Shown piece by piece: positions 36,001 to 43,926 of a stretch of DNA of 64,000 bases. Made by a program: the position numbers and the translations under genes. The stretch spans positions 558,001-622,000 of the forward strand of contig NZ_JAKIKX010000002.1 of NCBI RefSeq assembly GCF_023283925.1, written 5' to 3'. Origin of the DNA: Shewanella marisflavi (lineage in GTDB: Bacteria; Pseudomonadota; Gammaproteobacteria; Enterobacterales; Shewanellaceae). How positions within the stretch are numbered: the first letter of the stretch is position 1; every line of letters begins with the position of its first letter. The notes beneath the pieces were generated by a model. The model saw only the letters and a program-made list of their open reading frames with translations. It made no database searches and was not told the DNA's origin.

Positions 36001-36300
36001 ATGGATCAAAACGAAGATTTTGAAGAACGCCGCAAATCGCTACGAGTCGACATGGAAGCTGAGCGGGTCCTCATCTCTTGGACCGACGGCCTGGGCGTAG
36101 CACACACAGATGATGGGATCTGTATTGATCTGGCCCGCCGCGGCGTACTCATCGAATATAAGAAGCCCTTTACCCTTGGCGAACTAATAGAAATAACCTT
36201 TAACCCCAAGACCGACAAGCAGAACAGCATTAAGGCTCAGGTGTGCCGTTGCTCCGAATGTGGCCCTTTACGTTACCAGGTCGCAATGCAAATTGTTTAG
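36001..36300 (+). CDS. PilZ domain protein
   Basis: A 99-residue single-domain protein. The RRKSLR stretch (11-16) matches the RxxxR half of the cyclic-di-GMP-binding PilZ signature. The second half, normally DxSxxG, reads DLARRG (near 43-48), with alanine for serine. C-terminally there are cysteines in CRCSEC (near 81-86), unusual for PilZ. Ligand binding may therefore be weakened. Its position before a ParA-like gene suggests a shared role in placing something in the cell, but a 113-bp gap separates them. Confidence 0.8.
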   Translation: MDQNEDFEERRKSLRVDMEAERVLISWTDGLGVAHTDDGICIDLARRGVLIEYKKPFTLGELIEITFNPKTDKQNSIKAQVCRCSECGPLRYQVAMQIV

Positions 36301-36413
36301 CCTTTTCAGTCAACTAAAAACGAGAGTTCAGGCAGTATCTATAACTCTGTTCTATACTAAACAGCATCAGTTCCGTGAGATGAACCTGTGCTACAGTTCG
36401 AGGGAGACACGCT

Positions 36414-37082
36414 ATGATTTTGCTTGTTGGGGGTGAAAAAGGAGGTGCGGGTAAAAGTTGCCTCGCCCAAAATATCGCCGTACATATCACTCAAAAATAC
36501 CAGGCCAATGTATTAATGGTCGACTGTGATCCCCAGCGCACCACCTCGGATTGGATCCAGGCCCGTAACGAAGATGCCAGCCTCCCCGCCATTAACTGCA
36601 TTCAGCTTTATGGTAAAATCCGTAATGATCTCTTAGGGTTAGATCAGAGATTCGACTATGTCATCGTCGATTGTGGTGGACAAGACAACCTTGCAATGCG
36701 CGCCGCCATGTCGGTGGCCACCTATGTGGTATTGCCACTGCGTCCAAAACGGCGGGATCTCAAAACCCTGCCTCACATGGAAGATATGCTCAGCACCTGT
36801 AAGATGGTGAACCCTAAGATGGTTGCCACTGTGGTCATGACCCAGTGTCCAGCCCTTCCCAGCCAATACAAGCGCATTCTCGAAGCCAAAGAGGTGGTGG
36901 AGTCGTTTGGACTCAGAGTGCTGGATTCGGTGACCTTTAGCCGTAACATCTACGATGACAGTGAAGAACAAGGATCGTCGGTCATCGAAATTGAACCGGA
37001 TGGAAAAGCCGCCGCCGAAATACGTGCTATTGCAGATGAGCTGTTTGCAATACCACCAGAAAATTCTTATGAGCTTAACTGA
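36414..37082 (+). CDS. ParA/MinD-family ATPase (orphan)
   Basis: A 222-residue deviant Walker ATPase. The deviant Walker A is GGEKGGAGKSCLAQNIA (6-22), switch I is DCDPQRTTSDW (near 42) and Walker B is YVIVDCGGQD (near 83). It lacks the N-terminal DNA-binding domain of plasmid ParA, as do small ParA proteins that position plasmids, chemoreceptor arrays or other cargo on the nucleoid. AGGGAG precedes the ATG. Its end overlaps the start of a small basic protein by 14 bp, the usual layout of a ParA with its partner. It lies far from any replication origin gene, so cargo other than the chromosome origin is likely. Confidence 0.9.
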   Translation: MILLVGGEKGGAGKSCLAQNIAVHITQKYQANVLMVDCDPQRTTSDWIQARNEDASLPAINCIQLYGKIRNDLLGLDQRFDYVIVDCGGQDNLAMRAAMSVATYVVLPLRPKRRDLKTLPHMEDMLSTCKMVNPKMVATVVMTQCPALPSQYKRILEAKEVVESFGLRVLDSVTFSRNIYDDSEEQGSSVIEIEPDGKAAAEIRAIADELFAIPPENSYELN

Positions 37083-37413
37083 TCTTAAACGTCGTAAACC
37101 TAAACCACGAAAAAAACTATCGGTTGAAGAGTTTATCGAAGATGCTAACAACTATGCTTTTGGTCAACCCAGCCTGGCGAAGCGGATCAAAAAGAAACGC
37201 AAAACCAATACCACGGTCAACCAAAAAAAGCAGGCCAGCCGCATCTTTCGTCATGCGACCTTTACCCTAACAGAAACCAGTATCGCTCAACTCAATGAAC
37301 TGGCGAAGGAGAGTAAGATCGCCAAGTCTCGTCTGATCCGAATGATGATCACCGAGTTCGCCAGTAAATCGAAGCAGCAGCTGCAAGCCTTAATTGAGGT
37401 TAGCGAAGATTAG
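37069..37413 (+). CDS. Small basic DNA-binding-like partner of the ParA ATPase
   Basis: A 114-residue basic protein. The N-terminus is lysine-rich (LKRRKPKPRKKLSVEEFIEDANNYAFG). The C-terminal half (TFTLTETSIAQLNELAKES, then KSRLIRMMITEF) looks like a ribbon-helix-helix DNA-binding fold: a beta strand, then two helices, as in CopG and plasmid ParG. I chose the ATG at 37069, which overlaps the parA stop by 14 bp; a longer frame starting inside parA lacks support. It probably couples the ATPase to DNA or stimulates its ATP hydrolysis. It ends in a 4-bp convergent overlap with yecH. Confidence 0.78.
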   Translation: MSLTDLKRRKPKPRKKLSVEEFIEDANNYAFGQPSLAKRIKKKRKTNTTVNQKKQASRIFRHATFTLTETSIAQLNELAKESKIAKSRLIRMMITEFASKSKQQLQALIEVSED

Positions 37414-37652
37414 TGATGGCAGATGCGATCGGCGGCGGTTTCAATTCCCGCTTCCGATTCAGTAAACTTGCCCTTTTGCTCAAGAAAAGCGATTAACTCC
37501 TGAGCGTCCATTTCACTGGCCGAACAGGTGTGATAACGGGCATTTTCACCAAAGGTTTGAGACATCAACTGAGTCAGTTCCCCTTTAGATACCGCGCGTC
37601 CCAAAGAGAGCATAAGTTCCATCACCTGATGGCCGTGTATTGAATCTGACAT
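37410..37652 (-). CDS. YecH family metal-binding protein
   Basis: An 80-residue protein with family features: MSDSIHGHQVMELML at the N-terminus, ARYHTCSA near 37 and a C-terminal CHH. These His and Cys residues are the proposed metal ligands of YecH-type proteins. The ATG at 37652 has AGGAAG 7 nt upstream; the longer open frame reads back through the intergenic region. Convergent with the ParA partner gene and divergent from the BtsS-like kinase. Function unknown. Confidence 0.8.
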   Translation of the reverse strand: MSDSIHGHQVMELMLSLGRAVSKGELTQLMSQTFGENARYHTCSASEMDAQELIAFLEQKGKFTESEAGIETAADRICHH

Positions 37653-37812
37653 GATCTTCCTAAAAGACATAAAATAGATATACCTTTTATAGCCTATCTG
37701 AAATATGAAAACTTTGATCCGCTTGGCAAAGCCCGCCACTTGTTCTGAATCGAGCGTGGATGCTATGCTGCTCTCACTATGGCCTCTCATCTAAACGAGT
37801 ATTATTGTCCCT

Positions 37813-39510
37813 ATGCCGCTTATCCTATTACTCACCCAACAGATGTGCTTCTATCTGGTCATTGTCTACCTATTGAGTAAAACCCCATTCTTTAAGTTGT
37901 TTGCCGAAACCGCAACTCGCCTGCCCCATAAGATATATATCTATTTGATATTTTCAGGGTTTTGTATCATGGCCACCTATTTTGGTGAGCAAACCAACGA
38001 TGCCATCGCCAACACCCGTGCCATGGGCGCCGTATTAGGTGGGCTACTTGGCGGGCCGGTTACCGGTTTTCTGGTGGGGCTCACCGGCGGATTACACAGA
38101 TACAGTATGGGCGGTTTTACCGATCTGGCCTGCGCCATCTCCACCACACTCGAAGGCCTGTCCGCGGGCATCGTTGGCTACTATCTGCGTAAACAAAACC
38201 GCAGTGAAATGGTATACGCCCCGCTAGTTGTTGCCCTAGTCACCTTCTCCGCCGAGTTGTTACAGATGGCGCTGATCCTCGCCATCGCTAAGCCCTATGT
38301 CGATGCCGTTGCCCTGGTGAAGCAGATCGCTTTACCTATGTTGCTGGTGAACTCTATCGGTGCGGCCCTATTCATGAGCATGGTGCGGGATCAGAAAACC
38401 ATGTTCGACAAGCTCTCATCGGCCTTCTCCACCAAGGCGCTAAAAATTGCCGAACGAAGTGTCGGTGTTCTCTCTAAAGGCTTCGATCAAGAGAGTAGCA
38501 CTAAGGTTGCCCAGATCATTCTGGAGGAGACCAACGTCGGCGCAGTCGCCATTACCGACAGAAAGAAACTGCTGGCATTTATCGGCATCGGCGACGACCA
38601 CCATATACCTGGTACCCCTATTTCATCTAAGATCACCCAAGATGCAATAGAGCAAAACTGCGTCATGTTTGCCGATGGCGTCGAGACCCCCTATGCCTGC
38701 TCGATTTCACCTCAATGCCGGCTGGGCTCCAGCCTAGTGATCCCTTTACGCTGCGAATCTGAGGTGATTGGCACCATCAAGCTCTATGAGCCGAAAAATA
38801 AGCTATTTCTCAATATCAATCGCACTCTGGGTGAAGGGATTGCCAGGTTAATGAGCAATCAAATTCTCTACGGCCGCTATGAACTGCAACAGAGCCTGCT
38901 AACCCAGGCTGAACTTAAACTGCTGCAGGCCCAGGTTAATCCCCATTTCCTATTTAATGCGCTCAACACCATTGCCGCCATCATAGGTAAAGACCCTTTG
39001 ATGGCAAGACAGCTCATTCAACACCTGTCGCAGTTTCTGCGTATCAACCTTAAGCGCACCACGGGTCTGGTCACCTTAAGCGACGAACGGGAGCATATCG
39101 ATGCTTACCTTACCATTGAAAAGGCGAGGTTTATCGACAGACTCACTGTACATATCGATATTCCAGAGAGCCTAAACCTCTATCGACTACCGGCATTTAC
39201 CTTGCAGCCCATTATAGAAAATGCGGTAAAACACGGTACCTCTCACCTATTGGAGCCCGGAGAGATCTGGGTCAGTGGCAGAGTAGAGCAAGATTTATTA
39301 GTATTGGAAGTAAAAGACAATGCAGGTCTGTATCAGCCGGAACGCAATACAGACACCTCAGGATTAGGTATGTCCATCGTCCATAAGCGGATCCAGAGCC
39401 TATTTGGCCCCCAATATGGCGTTAAGATCAACTGCGAGAAGGACCGTTTTACTCAGGTTATAATTACTCTGCCGCTGAACCATGCGGCACAAACGGAACC
39501 CACAGCGTGA
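37813..39510 (+). CDS. btsS: LytS/BtsS-type sensor histidine kinase
   Basis: A 565-residue membrane kinase. The N-terminal 5TM-LYT sensor (about 1-200) has the signature RAMGAVLGGLLGGPVTGFLVG. A GAF domain follows (about 220-355), then a His_kinase domain whose phosphorylated histidine is in QVNPHFLFNALNTIAA (near 380), and an ATPase domain (QPIIENAVKHG, near 475). In E. coli BtsS (YehU) senses external pyruvate. Here the response regulator follows with a 4-bp overlap and a CstA/BtsT-type transporter comes next, which supports assigning this as BtsS rather than another LytS. Confidence 0.88.
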   Translation: MPLILLLTQQMCFYLVIVYLLSKTPFFKLFAETATRLPHKIYIYLIFSGFCIMATYFGEQTNDAIANTRAMGAVLGGLLGGPVTGFLVGLTGGLHRYSMGGFTDLACAISTTLEGLSAGIVGYYLRKQNRSEMVYAPLVVALVTFSAELLQMALILAIAKPYVDAVALVKQIALPMLLVNSIGAALFMSMVRDQKTMFDKLSSAFSTKALKIAERSVGVLSKGFDQESSTKVAQIILEETNVGAVAITDRKKLLAFIGIGDDHHIPGTPISSKITQDAIEQNCVMFADGVETPYACSISPQCRLGSSLVIPLRCESEVIGTIKLYEPKNKLFLNINRTLGEGIARLMSNQILYGRYELQQSLLTQAELKLLQAQVNPHFLFNALNTIAAIIGKDPLMARQLIQHLSQFLRINLKRTTGLVTLSDEREHIDAYLTIEKARFIDRLTVHIDIPESLNLYRLPAFTLQPIIENAVKHGTSHLLEPGEIWVSGRVEQDLLVLEVKDNAGLYQPERNTDTSGLGMSIVHKRIQSLFGPQYGVKINCEKDRFTQVIITLPLNHAAQTEPTA

Positions 39511-40217
39511 TCACTTGTTTAATAATTGACGACGAACCCTTTGCTCGAGACGCTTTAGATGATCAACTCTCTGCCTATCCCGATATACAGGTGATTGGGC
39601 AGTGCAGCAACGCCATCGAGGGCATGCAGGCCATAGGCAAACTCAAGCCTCAACTGATCTTCGTCGATATACAGATGCCTAAAATCTCAGGCTTGGAAAT
39701 GGTGGCCATGCTCGACCCCGACAGCATGCCCAGGGTGGTATTTGTCACAGCCTTCGATGAATATGCAATCAAAGCCTTCGACAACCACGCCTTCGATTAC
39801 CTGCTAAAACCCGTCGATGAGGCCCGTCTTGCCACCACCATCGCCCGGGTTCGCCGTGATCTTCACCAACAACCCCTTGATGCGGTGTTACCCACACAGC
39901 TTGAACATGTTCCCTGCTACTGCGGCAATCGCCTCAAGGTGATCAATGTCGAAGAGGTGGAGTTCGCCTTTAGCGATCTTAGCGGTATCCATGTCAATAC
40001 AGGCCACGAGCAGGTTCATACCCATCTGACCCTCAAGGTATTAGAGGAGAAAACGGATCTGGTACGCTGCCACAAGCAATACCTGGTATCCCCCCAAGCC
40101 ATCAGCGAGATCGTCATCTTAGAAAATGGTGCCGAAGTGCTCACCCACTCAGGTAAGACAGTGCCAGTATCCAGACGCTTTCTTAAACCACTCAAACAAC
40201 TCTTCGGCTTTCACTAA
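39507..40217 (+). CDS. btsR: LytTR-family response regulator (BtsR-like)
   Basis: A 236-residue response regulator. The receiver domain (about 1-120) has its phosphoacceptor Asp in LIFVDIQMPKISG (near 54). The C-terminal LytTR DNA-binding domain spans about 135-234 (VRCHKQYLVSPQAI). The start is GTG in a GTGA overlap with the kinase stop, giving translational coupling. Likely target: the downstream transporter gene, whose leader contains ACCACTCA, resembling the E. coli BtsR site. Confidence 0.9.
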   Translation: MITCLIIDDEPFARDALDDQLSAYPDIQVIGQCSNAIEGMQAIGKLKPQLIFVDIQMPKISGLEMVAMLDPDSMPRVVFVTAFDEYAIKAFDNHAFDYLLKPVDEARLATTIARVRRDLHQQPLDAVLPTQLEHVPCYCGNRLKVINVEEVEFAFSDLSGIHVNTGHEQVHTHLTLKVLEEKTDLVRCHKQYLVSPQAISEIVILENGAEVLTHSGKTVPVSRRFLKPLKQLFGFH

Positions 40218-40259
40218 TACCGTTACGGTCCTGAAATAACCGCTTAATCTGTTTATTCG

Positions 40260-40298
40260 ACCACTCACCTAAATGTCGGTTTCCTTAAATTACCGACA
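40260..40298 (+). promoter_or_regulatory. Candidate BtsR site and inverted repeat before the transporter gene
   Basis: ACCACTCA (40260-40267) resembles the BtsR half-site ACC(G/A)CT(C/T)A as I remember it. A 7-bp inverted repeat TGTCGGT...ACCGACA spans 40274-40298. The second E. coli-type direct copy 13 bp downstream is absent, so binding may differ. Confidence 0.4.
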
Positions 40299-40336
40299 GG
40301 TTACACTCTTGTTAACTTTAAATGGGAGTACTTATT

Positions 40337-41773
40337 ATGATGTGGTTTCTAATGTGTGTCGGCCTGCTACTCGGTGGATACTTCATCTATGGCAAGTTTG
40401 TTGAAAAGGTGTTCGGTATCAATACCGCTCGCCAAACCCCGGCTTTTACTAAGACTGACGGCGTTGATTATGTGCCTATGTCTAAAGGCAAGGTCTATCT
40501 TATCCAACTGCTTAACATTGCTGGTGTAGGTCCTATCTTCGGCCCTATCTTAGGTGCGCTATATGGCCCAGCAGCTATGTTATGGATTGTTATCGGTTGT
40601 ATCTTCGCCGGTGCAGTGCACGACTATTTCTCGGGTATGCTGTCGGTGCGCAACAATGGTCAATCTGTGCCTAATCTTGCCGGCAAGTATCTGGGTAAAA
40701 GTGCAAAACACTTCATGAACGTGTTTGCCATCATACTCCTGTTGCTTGTGGGTGTTGTCTTCATCTCGGCACCTGCTGGCCTATTAGGCAAGCTTACAGG
40801 TTGGGATGTCAGCATCTTCCTAGGCGTTATCTTTGCCTACTACCTTATTGCTACTATCGTACCTGTCGATAAGATCATCGGTCGCCTCTATCCATTCTTC
40901 GGTGCCCTGCTGCTGTTCATGTCTGTAGGTCTTACCATTGCGCTGATCGTATCGAGCGAGCATACGCTGCTACCAGGCTTCACTGCCGGTGACTTCCTGT
41001 CTAACCTAAACCCTAACGACATGCCACTCTGGCCTGCCCTGTTCATCACCATCGCTTGTGGCGCCGTATCTGGCTTCCACGCGACTCAGTCACCACTGAT
41101 GGCACGCTGTGTTGAAAATGAATCTAACGGTCGCTTCGTATTCTACGGCGCAATGATAGGTGAAGGCGTGATTGCACTTATCTGGTGTGCTATCGCACTG
41201 TCATTCTTCGGTGGTGTTGAAGGTCTGAACGCAGGCATGGCGGGTAACCCTGCAAACGTAGTGTATGAAGCATCAACGGGTCTACTGGGCGCAGTTGGCG
41301 GATTCATGGCGATTCTGGGTGTGATTGTACTGCCTATTACCTCTGGTGATACTGCTTTCCGCTCAGCGCGTCTTATCCTATCTGAGTTCTTTAAGATGCC
41401 ACAGACTGCACTGCCTAAGCGTCTGATACTGGCTATCCCACTGTTTATTATCGGTGCGATTCTGACACAGGTGGACTTCGGTGTTATCTGGCGCTACTTC
41501 GGTGTTGCCAACCAAACCACAGCGGTAATGATGCTTTGGACCGCCTCGGCTTACCTACTGCGTCATAACAAACTGCACTGGATCTGTACTATACCGGCCA
41601 TGTTCATGACGACAGTGGTGATCAGCTTCCTGCTTAACTCAGCCACCTTGGGTGCAGGTCTACCTATGACTGTATCGACCGTTGCTGGCATTGTTGGCAC
41701 TCTGGTGATCGCTGCTCTTATCATCATTAAAACCAAGGGCCGCGGTGAAGAAGAGCTTGTAGAAGAAGCTTAA
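40337..41773 (+). CDS. btsT: CstA-family transporter (BtsT-like pyruvate/proton symporter)
   Basis: A 478-residue inner-membrane protein with more than a dozen hydrophobic segments, of the CstA carbon-starvation family. It has the family's GVGPIFGPILGALYGP (near 60) and HDYFSGMLSVRNNG motifs. E. coli BtsT (YjiY) imports pyruvate under BtsSR control, and the adjacent BtsSR-like genes suggest the same role; CstA proper, or a peptide transporter, is an alternative. I chose the ATG at 40337 (MMWFLMCVGLLLGG), with GGGAG 10 nt upstream; an in-frame ATG at 40322 has no ribosome site. Confidence 0.88.
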   Translation: MMWFLMCVGLLLGGYFIYGKFVEKVFGINTARQTPAFTKTDGVDYVPMSKGKVYLIQLLNIAGVGPIFGPILGALYGPAAMLWIVIGCIFAGAVHDYFSGMLSVRNNGQSVPNLAGKYLGKSAKHFMNVFAIILLLLVGVVFISAPAGLLGKLTGWDVSIFLGVIFAYYLIATIVPVDKIIGRLYPFFGALLLFMSVGLTIALIVSSEHTLLPGFTAGDFLSNLNPNDMPLWPALFITIACGAVSGFHATQSPLMARCVENESNGRFVFYGAMIGEGVIALIWCAIALSFFGGVEGLNAGMAGNPANVVYEASTGLLGAVGGFMAILGVIVLPITSGDTAFRSARLILSEFFKMPQTALPKRLILAIPLFIIGAILTQVDFGVIWRYFGVANQTTAVMMLWTASAYLLRHNKLHWICTIPAMFMTTVVISFLLNSATLGAGLPMTVSTVAGIVGTLVIAALIIIKTKGRGEEELVEEA

Positions 41774-41793
41774 TTCAATAGGCTATACCAACA

Positions 41794-41823
41794 AAAAAAC
41801 CAGTCGCAAGACTGGTTTTTTTT
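41794..41823. terminator. Bidirectional terminator between btsT and yaeQ
   Basis: AAAAAACCAGTC and GACTGGTTTTTT pair over GCAA, with T-runs on both strands. It serves the convergent btsT-like and yaeQ genes. Confidence 0.9.
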
Positions 41824-41848
41824 GTTGGTCAAATCAACTCACACAAGC

Positions 41849-42388
41849 TTAGCCCTTGAGACACTCGGGGCAAATATGAACACTGGCACTGTCATTTGAA
41901 AGCCAGACTTCACCTTCGCTGATGTTAACCTGCAGACTCATGTTACGCGTTACCATCTCACCCATCGCCTTGACTGACTCTTCGGCAAGATTCCACACCT
42001 CAAGATTTTGATAACGACTTAAGGCTTGCTCATTCTGCTGCCACCAGATAGGCACTGCGCGACCACCATAGGTGTAAAGCAGCACCTTATCGGCGCGACT
42101 GCTCGCCTTACGCAGCCACTTCTCATCACTTTGGCCAAACTCGATCCACAGCTCTATCTCATCGCTTAAGGATTTCTGCCATAGCTCGGGTTCCCCTTCG
42201 ACACACAACCCCTTGCTAAAAGCCAAGGTATCGCTGGCATTCAGTGCAAAGGCCAGCAGCCTGACCATCATGCGGGCATCTGTTTCCGACGGGTGTTGAG
42301 AAAGAGTTAAAGAGTGATCTTGATAGTAGCCACGATCCATGTCAGCAATCTGCAGTTGCACTTTATAAACGGTTGCTTTGGGCGCCAT
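41849..42388 (-). CDS. yaeQ: YaeQ family protein
   Basis: A 179-residue protein of the YaeQ family. It begins MAPKATVYKVQLQIADMDRGYY and has the family region HPSETDARMMVRLLAFALNA (near 32) and ELWIEFGQSDEKWLRKAS (near 85). These proteins have a PD-(D/E)XK nuclease-like fold; the E. coli member was once linked to RfaH-independent transcription antitermination, but its function is unclear. Single gene. Confidence 0.9.
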   Translation of the reverse strand: MAPKATVYKVQLQIADMDRGYYQDHSLTLSQHPSETDARMMVRLLAFALNASDTLAFSKGLCVEGEPELWQKSLSDEIELWIEFGQSDEKWLRKASSRADKVLLYTYGGRAVPIWWQQNEQALSRYQNLEVWNLAEESVKAMGEMVTRNMSLQVNISEGEVWLSNDSASVHICPECLKG

Positions 42389-42454
42389 AATGCTCAGTCG
42401 TTATGAATAAAGCGCCTAGTTTACCCTATTTAGGCGACTTGTGAGCAAAAGGCG

Positions 42455-43366
42455 TTAAAGTGCGCCGGGTCGCAGATGCTTCGCCATAGGAAAGTGCGCC
42501 TTAAGCTGCGCGACAAATGAGCTGCTGCCATAAACAAGCAAGCGCTCCCCCTTATCTAATTTCAGAGCTAACTCGCTCATCGCGACTAAAGACATACGAC
42601 CCGCATCGCGTCTTACCAGCTCTGATAGACGCTCTGGCAAGCTGAGATCGCTACAGATCCAATCAAGGCGCTGCATCATAGGCACCGCCGCTAAAGGTAG
42701 CAGATCGATAGGAGTATGTTCTTCAACGAGTAGCAGCTCACCGCTGGCCTCAAGACTCTCGAAGGCCTGTTCGAAATACTTGGGGGTATAGCCGTCGTAT
42801 CTGTCACCGTTTAAGCGGAAAAATTGCTCCCAAAAAACCTTACGCTGACTGAACACAGGCAGACGCTGTTGCACCTCAACACGCTTAGCAGCAATAAAAT
42901 CAAATAGGTCACTTAATGACTCTGGCAGCCAAGTTTCCAGGCGGGCTCTTAGTTCGCGGGCAAAGACTGGCGCCGCGCCACTGGTGCTGATGGCAACCTG
43001 TAACCGCCCTCTATCGACGATAGCAGGTGTGATGAAATTACATAGCTTGGGAGCATCGACGACATTGACCCAGAGTCCAAGTGTCTTAGCTTGCAGGGCA
43101 AACTGACGATTTAACTCATCATCTGCCGTGGCCATATAGAGAAGATCTATGCCTTGAAGGTCATCGAGTTCAGCAAATCGCTGCTCCAAGGCTATCTGTC
43201 CCTGATTCGCCATCGACATCACGACATCACAGACATCTGGGGCAATCACATGAATATGGGCCTGGGTGCGCGTTAGCAGCTCAAGTTTACGACTGGCCAC
43301 CTCGCCAGCACCAATCATCAGGATTTTCAACCCATCGGCTTGGGCGAAAATAGGGAAATATTGCAT
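42455..43366 (-). CDS. Siroheme synthase, dehydrogenase/ferrochelatase half with a vestigial methyltransferase tail
   Basis: A 303-residue protein. Residues 1-200 are the CysG-N/Met8p-type precorrin-2 dehydrogenase and sirohydrochlorin ferrochelatase: NAD-binding MIGAGEVASRKLELL (17-31), the catalytic Asp104 in NVVDAPKLCNF, and VAISTSGAAPVFAREL (124-139). The tail (about 209-285) still resembles the start of the CysG methyltransferase half: GELLLV for GEVVLVGAGPGD, ELVRRDAGR for NLVRRDADR, and DKGERLLVYG. It is heavily decayed, has lost the glycine-rich loop and is about 150 residues short. Uroporphyrinogen methylation must come from another gene. Single gene with its own leader. Confidence 0.88.
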   Translation of the reverse strand: MQYFPIFAQADGLKILMIGAGEVASRKLELLTRTQAHIHVIAPDVCDVVMSMANQGQIALEQRFAELDDLQGIDLLYMATADDELNRQFALQAKTLGLWVNVVDAPKLCNFITPAIVDRGRLQVAISTSGAAPVFARELRARLETWLPESLSDLFDFIAAKRVEVQQRLPVFSQRKVFWEQFFRLNGDRYDGYTPKYFEQAFESLEASGELLLVEEHTPIDLLPLAAVPMMQRLDWICSDLSLPERLSELVRRDAGRMSLVAMSELALKLDKGERLLVYGSSSFVAQLKAHFPMAKHLRPGAL

Positions 43367-43436
43367 AGTCTAAGTGACTTGTCTCGAATAAGGATAGGAC
43401 AAGAGTAAAGTAAGGCTTATCGAGCGGCAAGCACTA

Positions 43437-43754
43437 CTAGCTAAGCTGCTCGCTTCGCTCGGCGCTGCAATGCCAACATAGCTCGAAATTTCCTTCATTC
43501 ATCTCATGGCATTTAACACATTGCCACTTAGGACTCTCGCTATTAAGCGTCTCTAGTTGAGCCCTGGCCGCCTCATATTGTGACTCGGCCACCCAGAGCT
43601 CGACATCTTGCAGATCAACCGGCAGCTCGCCAATCCCCCCGAGGAGGGCTTCGCCCTTAAGCTCGACGCCAATACCACAGGCCTCTAACATTCCTTTCCA
43701 GGCATGGGCCTGTAACAGGTTTCCGCCGGCCACCATCTTACTGCGCTCTTCCAT
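43437..43754 (-). CDS. DUF2007 protein with zinc ribbon
   Basis: A 105-residue protein. The N-terminal part (MVAGGNLLQAHAWKGMLEACG...) is a DUF2007 domain, related in fold to PII-like signalling domains. The C-terminus has a CxxC-x11-CxxC zinc ribbon (CVKCHEMNEGNFELCWHC). AGGGG lies 8 nt before the ATG. Function unknown. Located between the siroheme synthase and secF, with a 172-bp gap that holds the secF terminator. Confidence 0.82.
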   Translation of the reverse strand: MEERSKMVAGGNLLQAHAWKGMLEACGIGVELKGEALLGGIGELPVDLQDVELWVAESQYEAARAQLETLNSESPKWQCVKCHEMNEGNFELCWHCSAERSEQLS

Positions 43755-43873
43755 GTATTATCCCCTACTGCTCTTGCTCTACTGGCAAATTATCAGGTGT
43801 TTTGATCAATCGCTCAACATCCTAGCCTTAAAGCTTATTGATTGTCGAGGCGGAATCCGGCCAAATTGGCAAT

Positions 43874-43901
43874 AAAAAAGCCACGATAACGTGGCTTTTT
43901 T
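43874..43901 (-). terminator. Terminator of the queA-tgt-yajC-secDF cluster
   Basis: AAAAAAGCCACG and CGTGGCTTTTTT pair over ATAA, with T-runs on both strands. It lies 26 bp past secF. Confidence 0.9.
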
Positions 43902-43926
43902 AGCAAGATAACAAGTGCACTTAAGA

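Noticed and set aside
36414..37413. Plasmid partition locus or integrated plasmid
   Set aside because: There is no replication initiator, toxin-antitoxin or mobility gene, and the flanking genes look chromosomal. An orphan ParA system is more likely.
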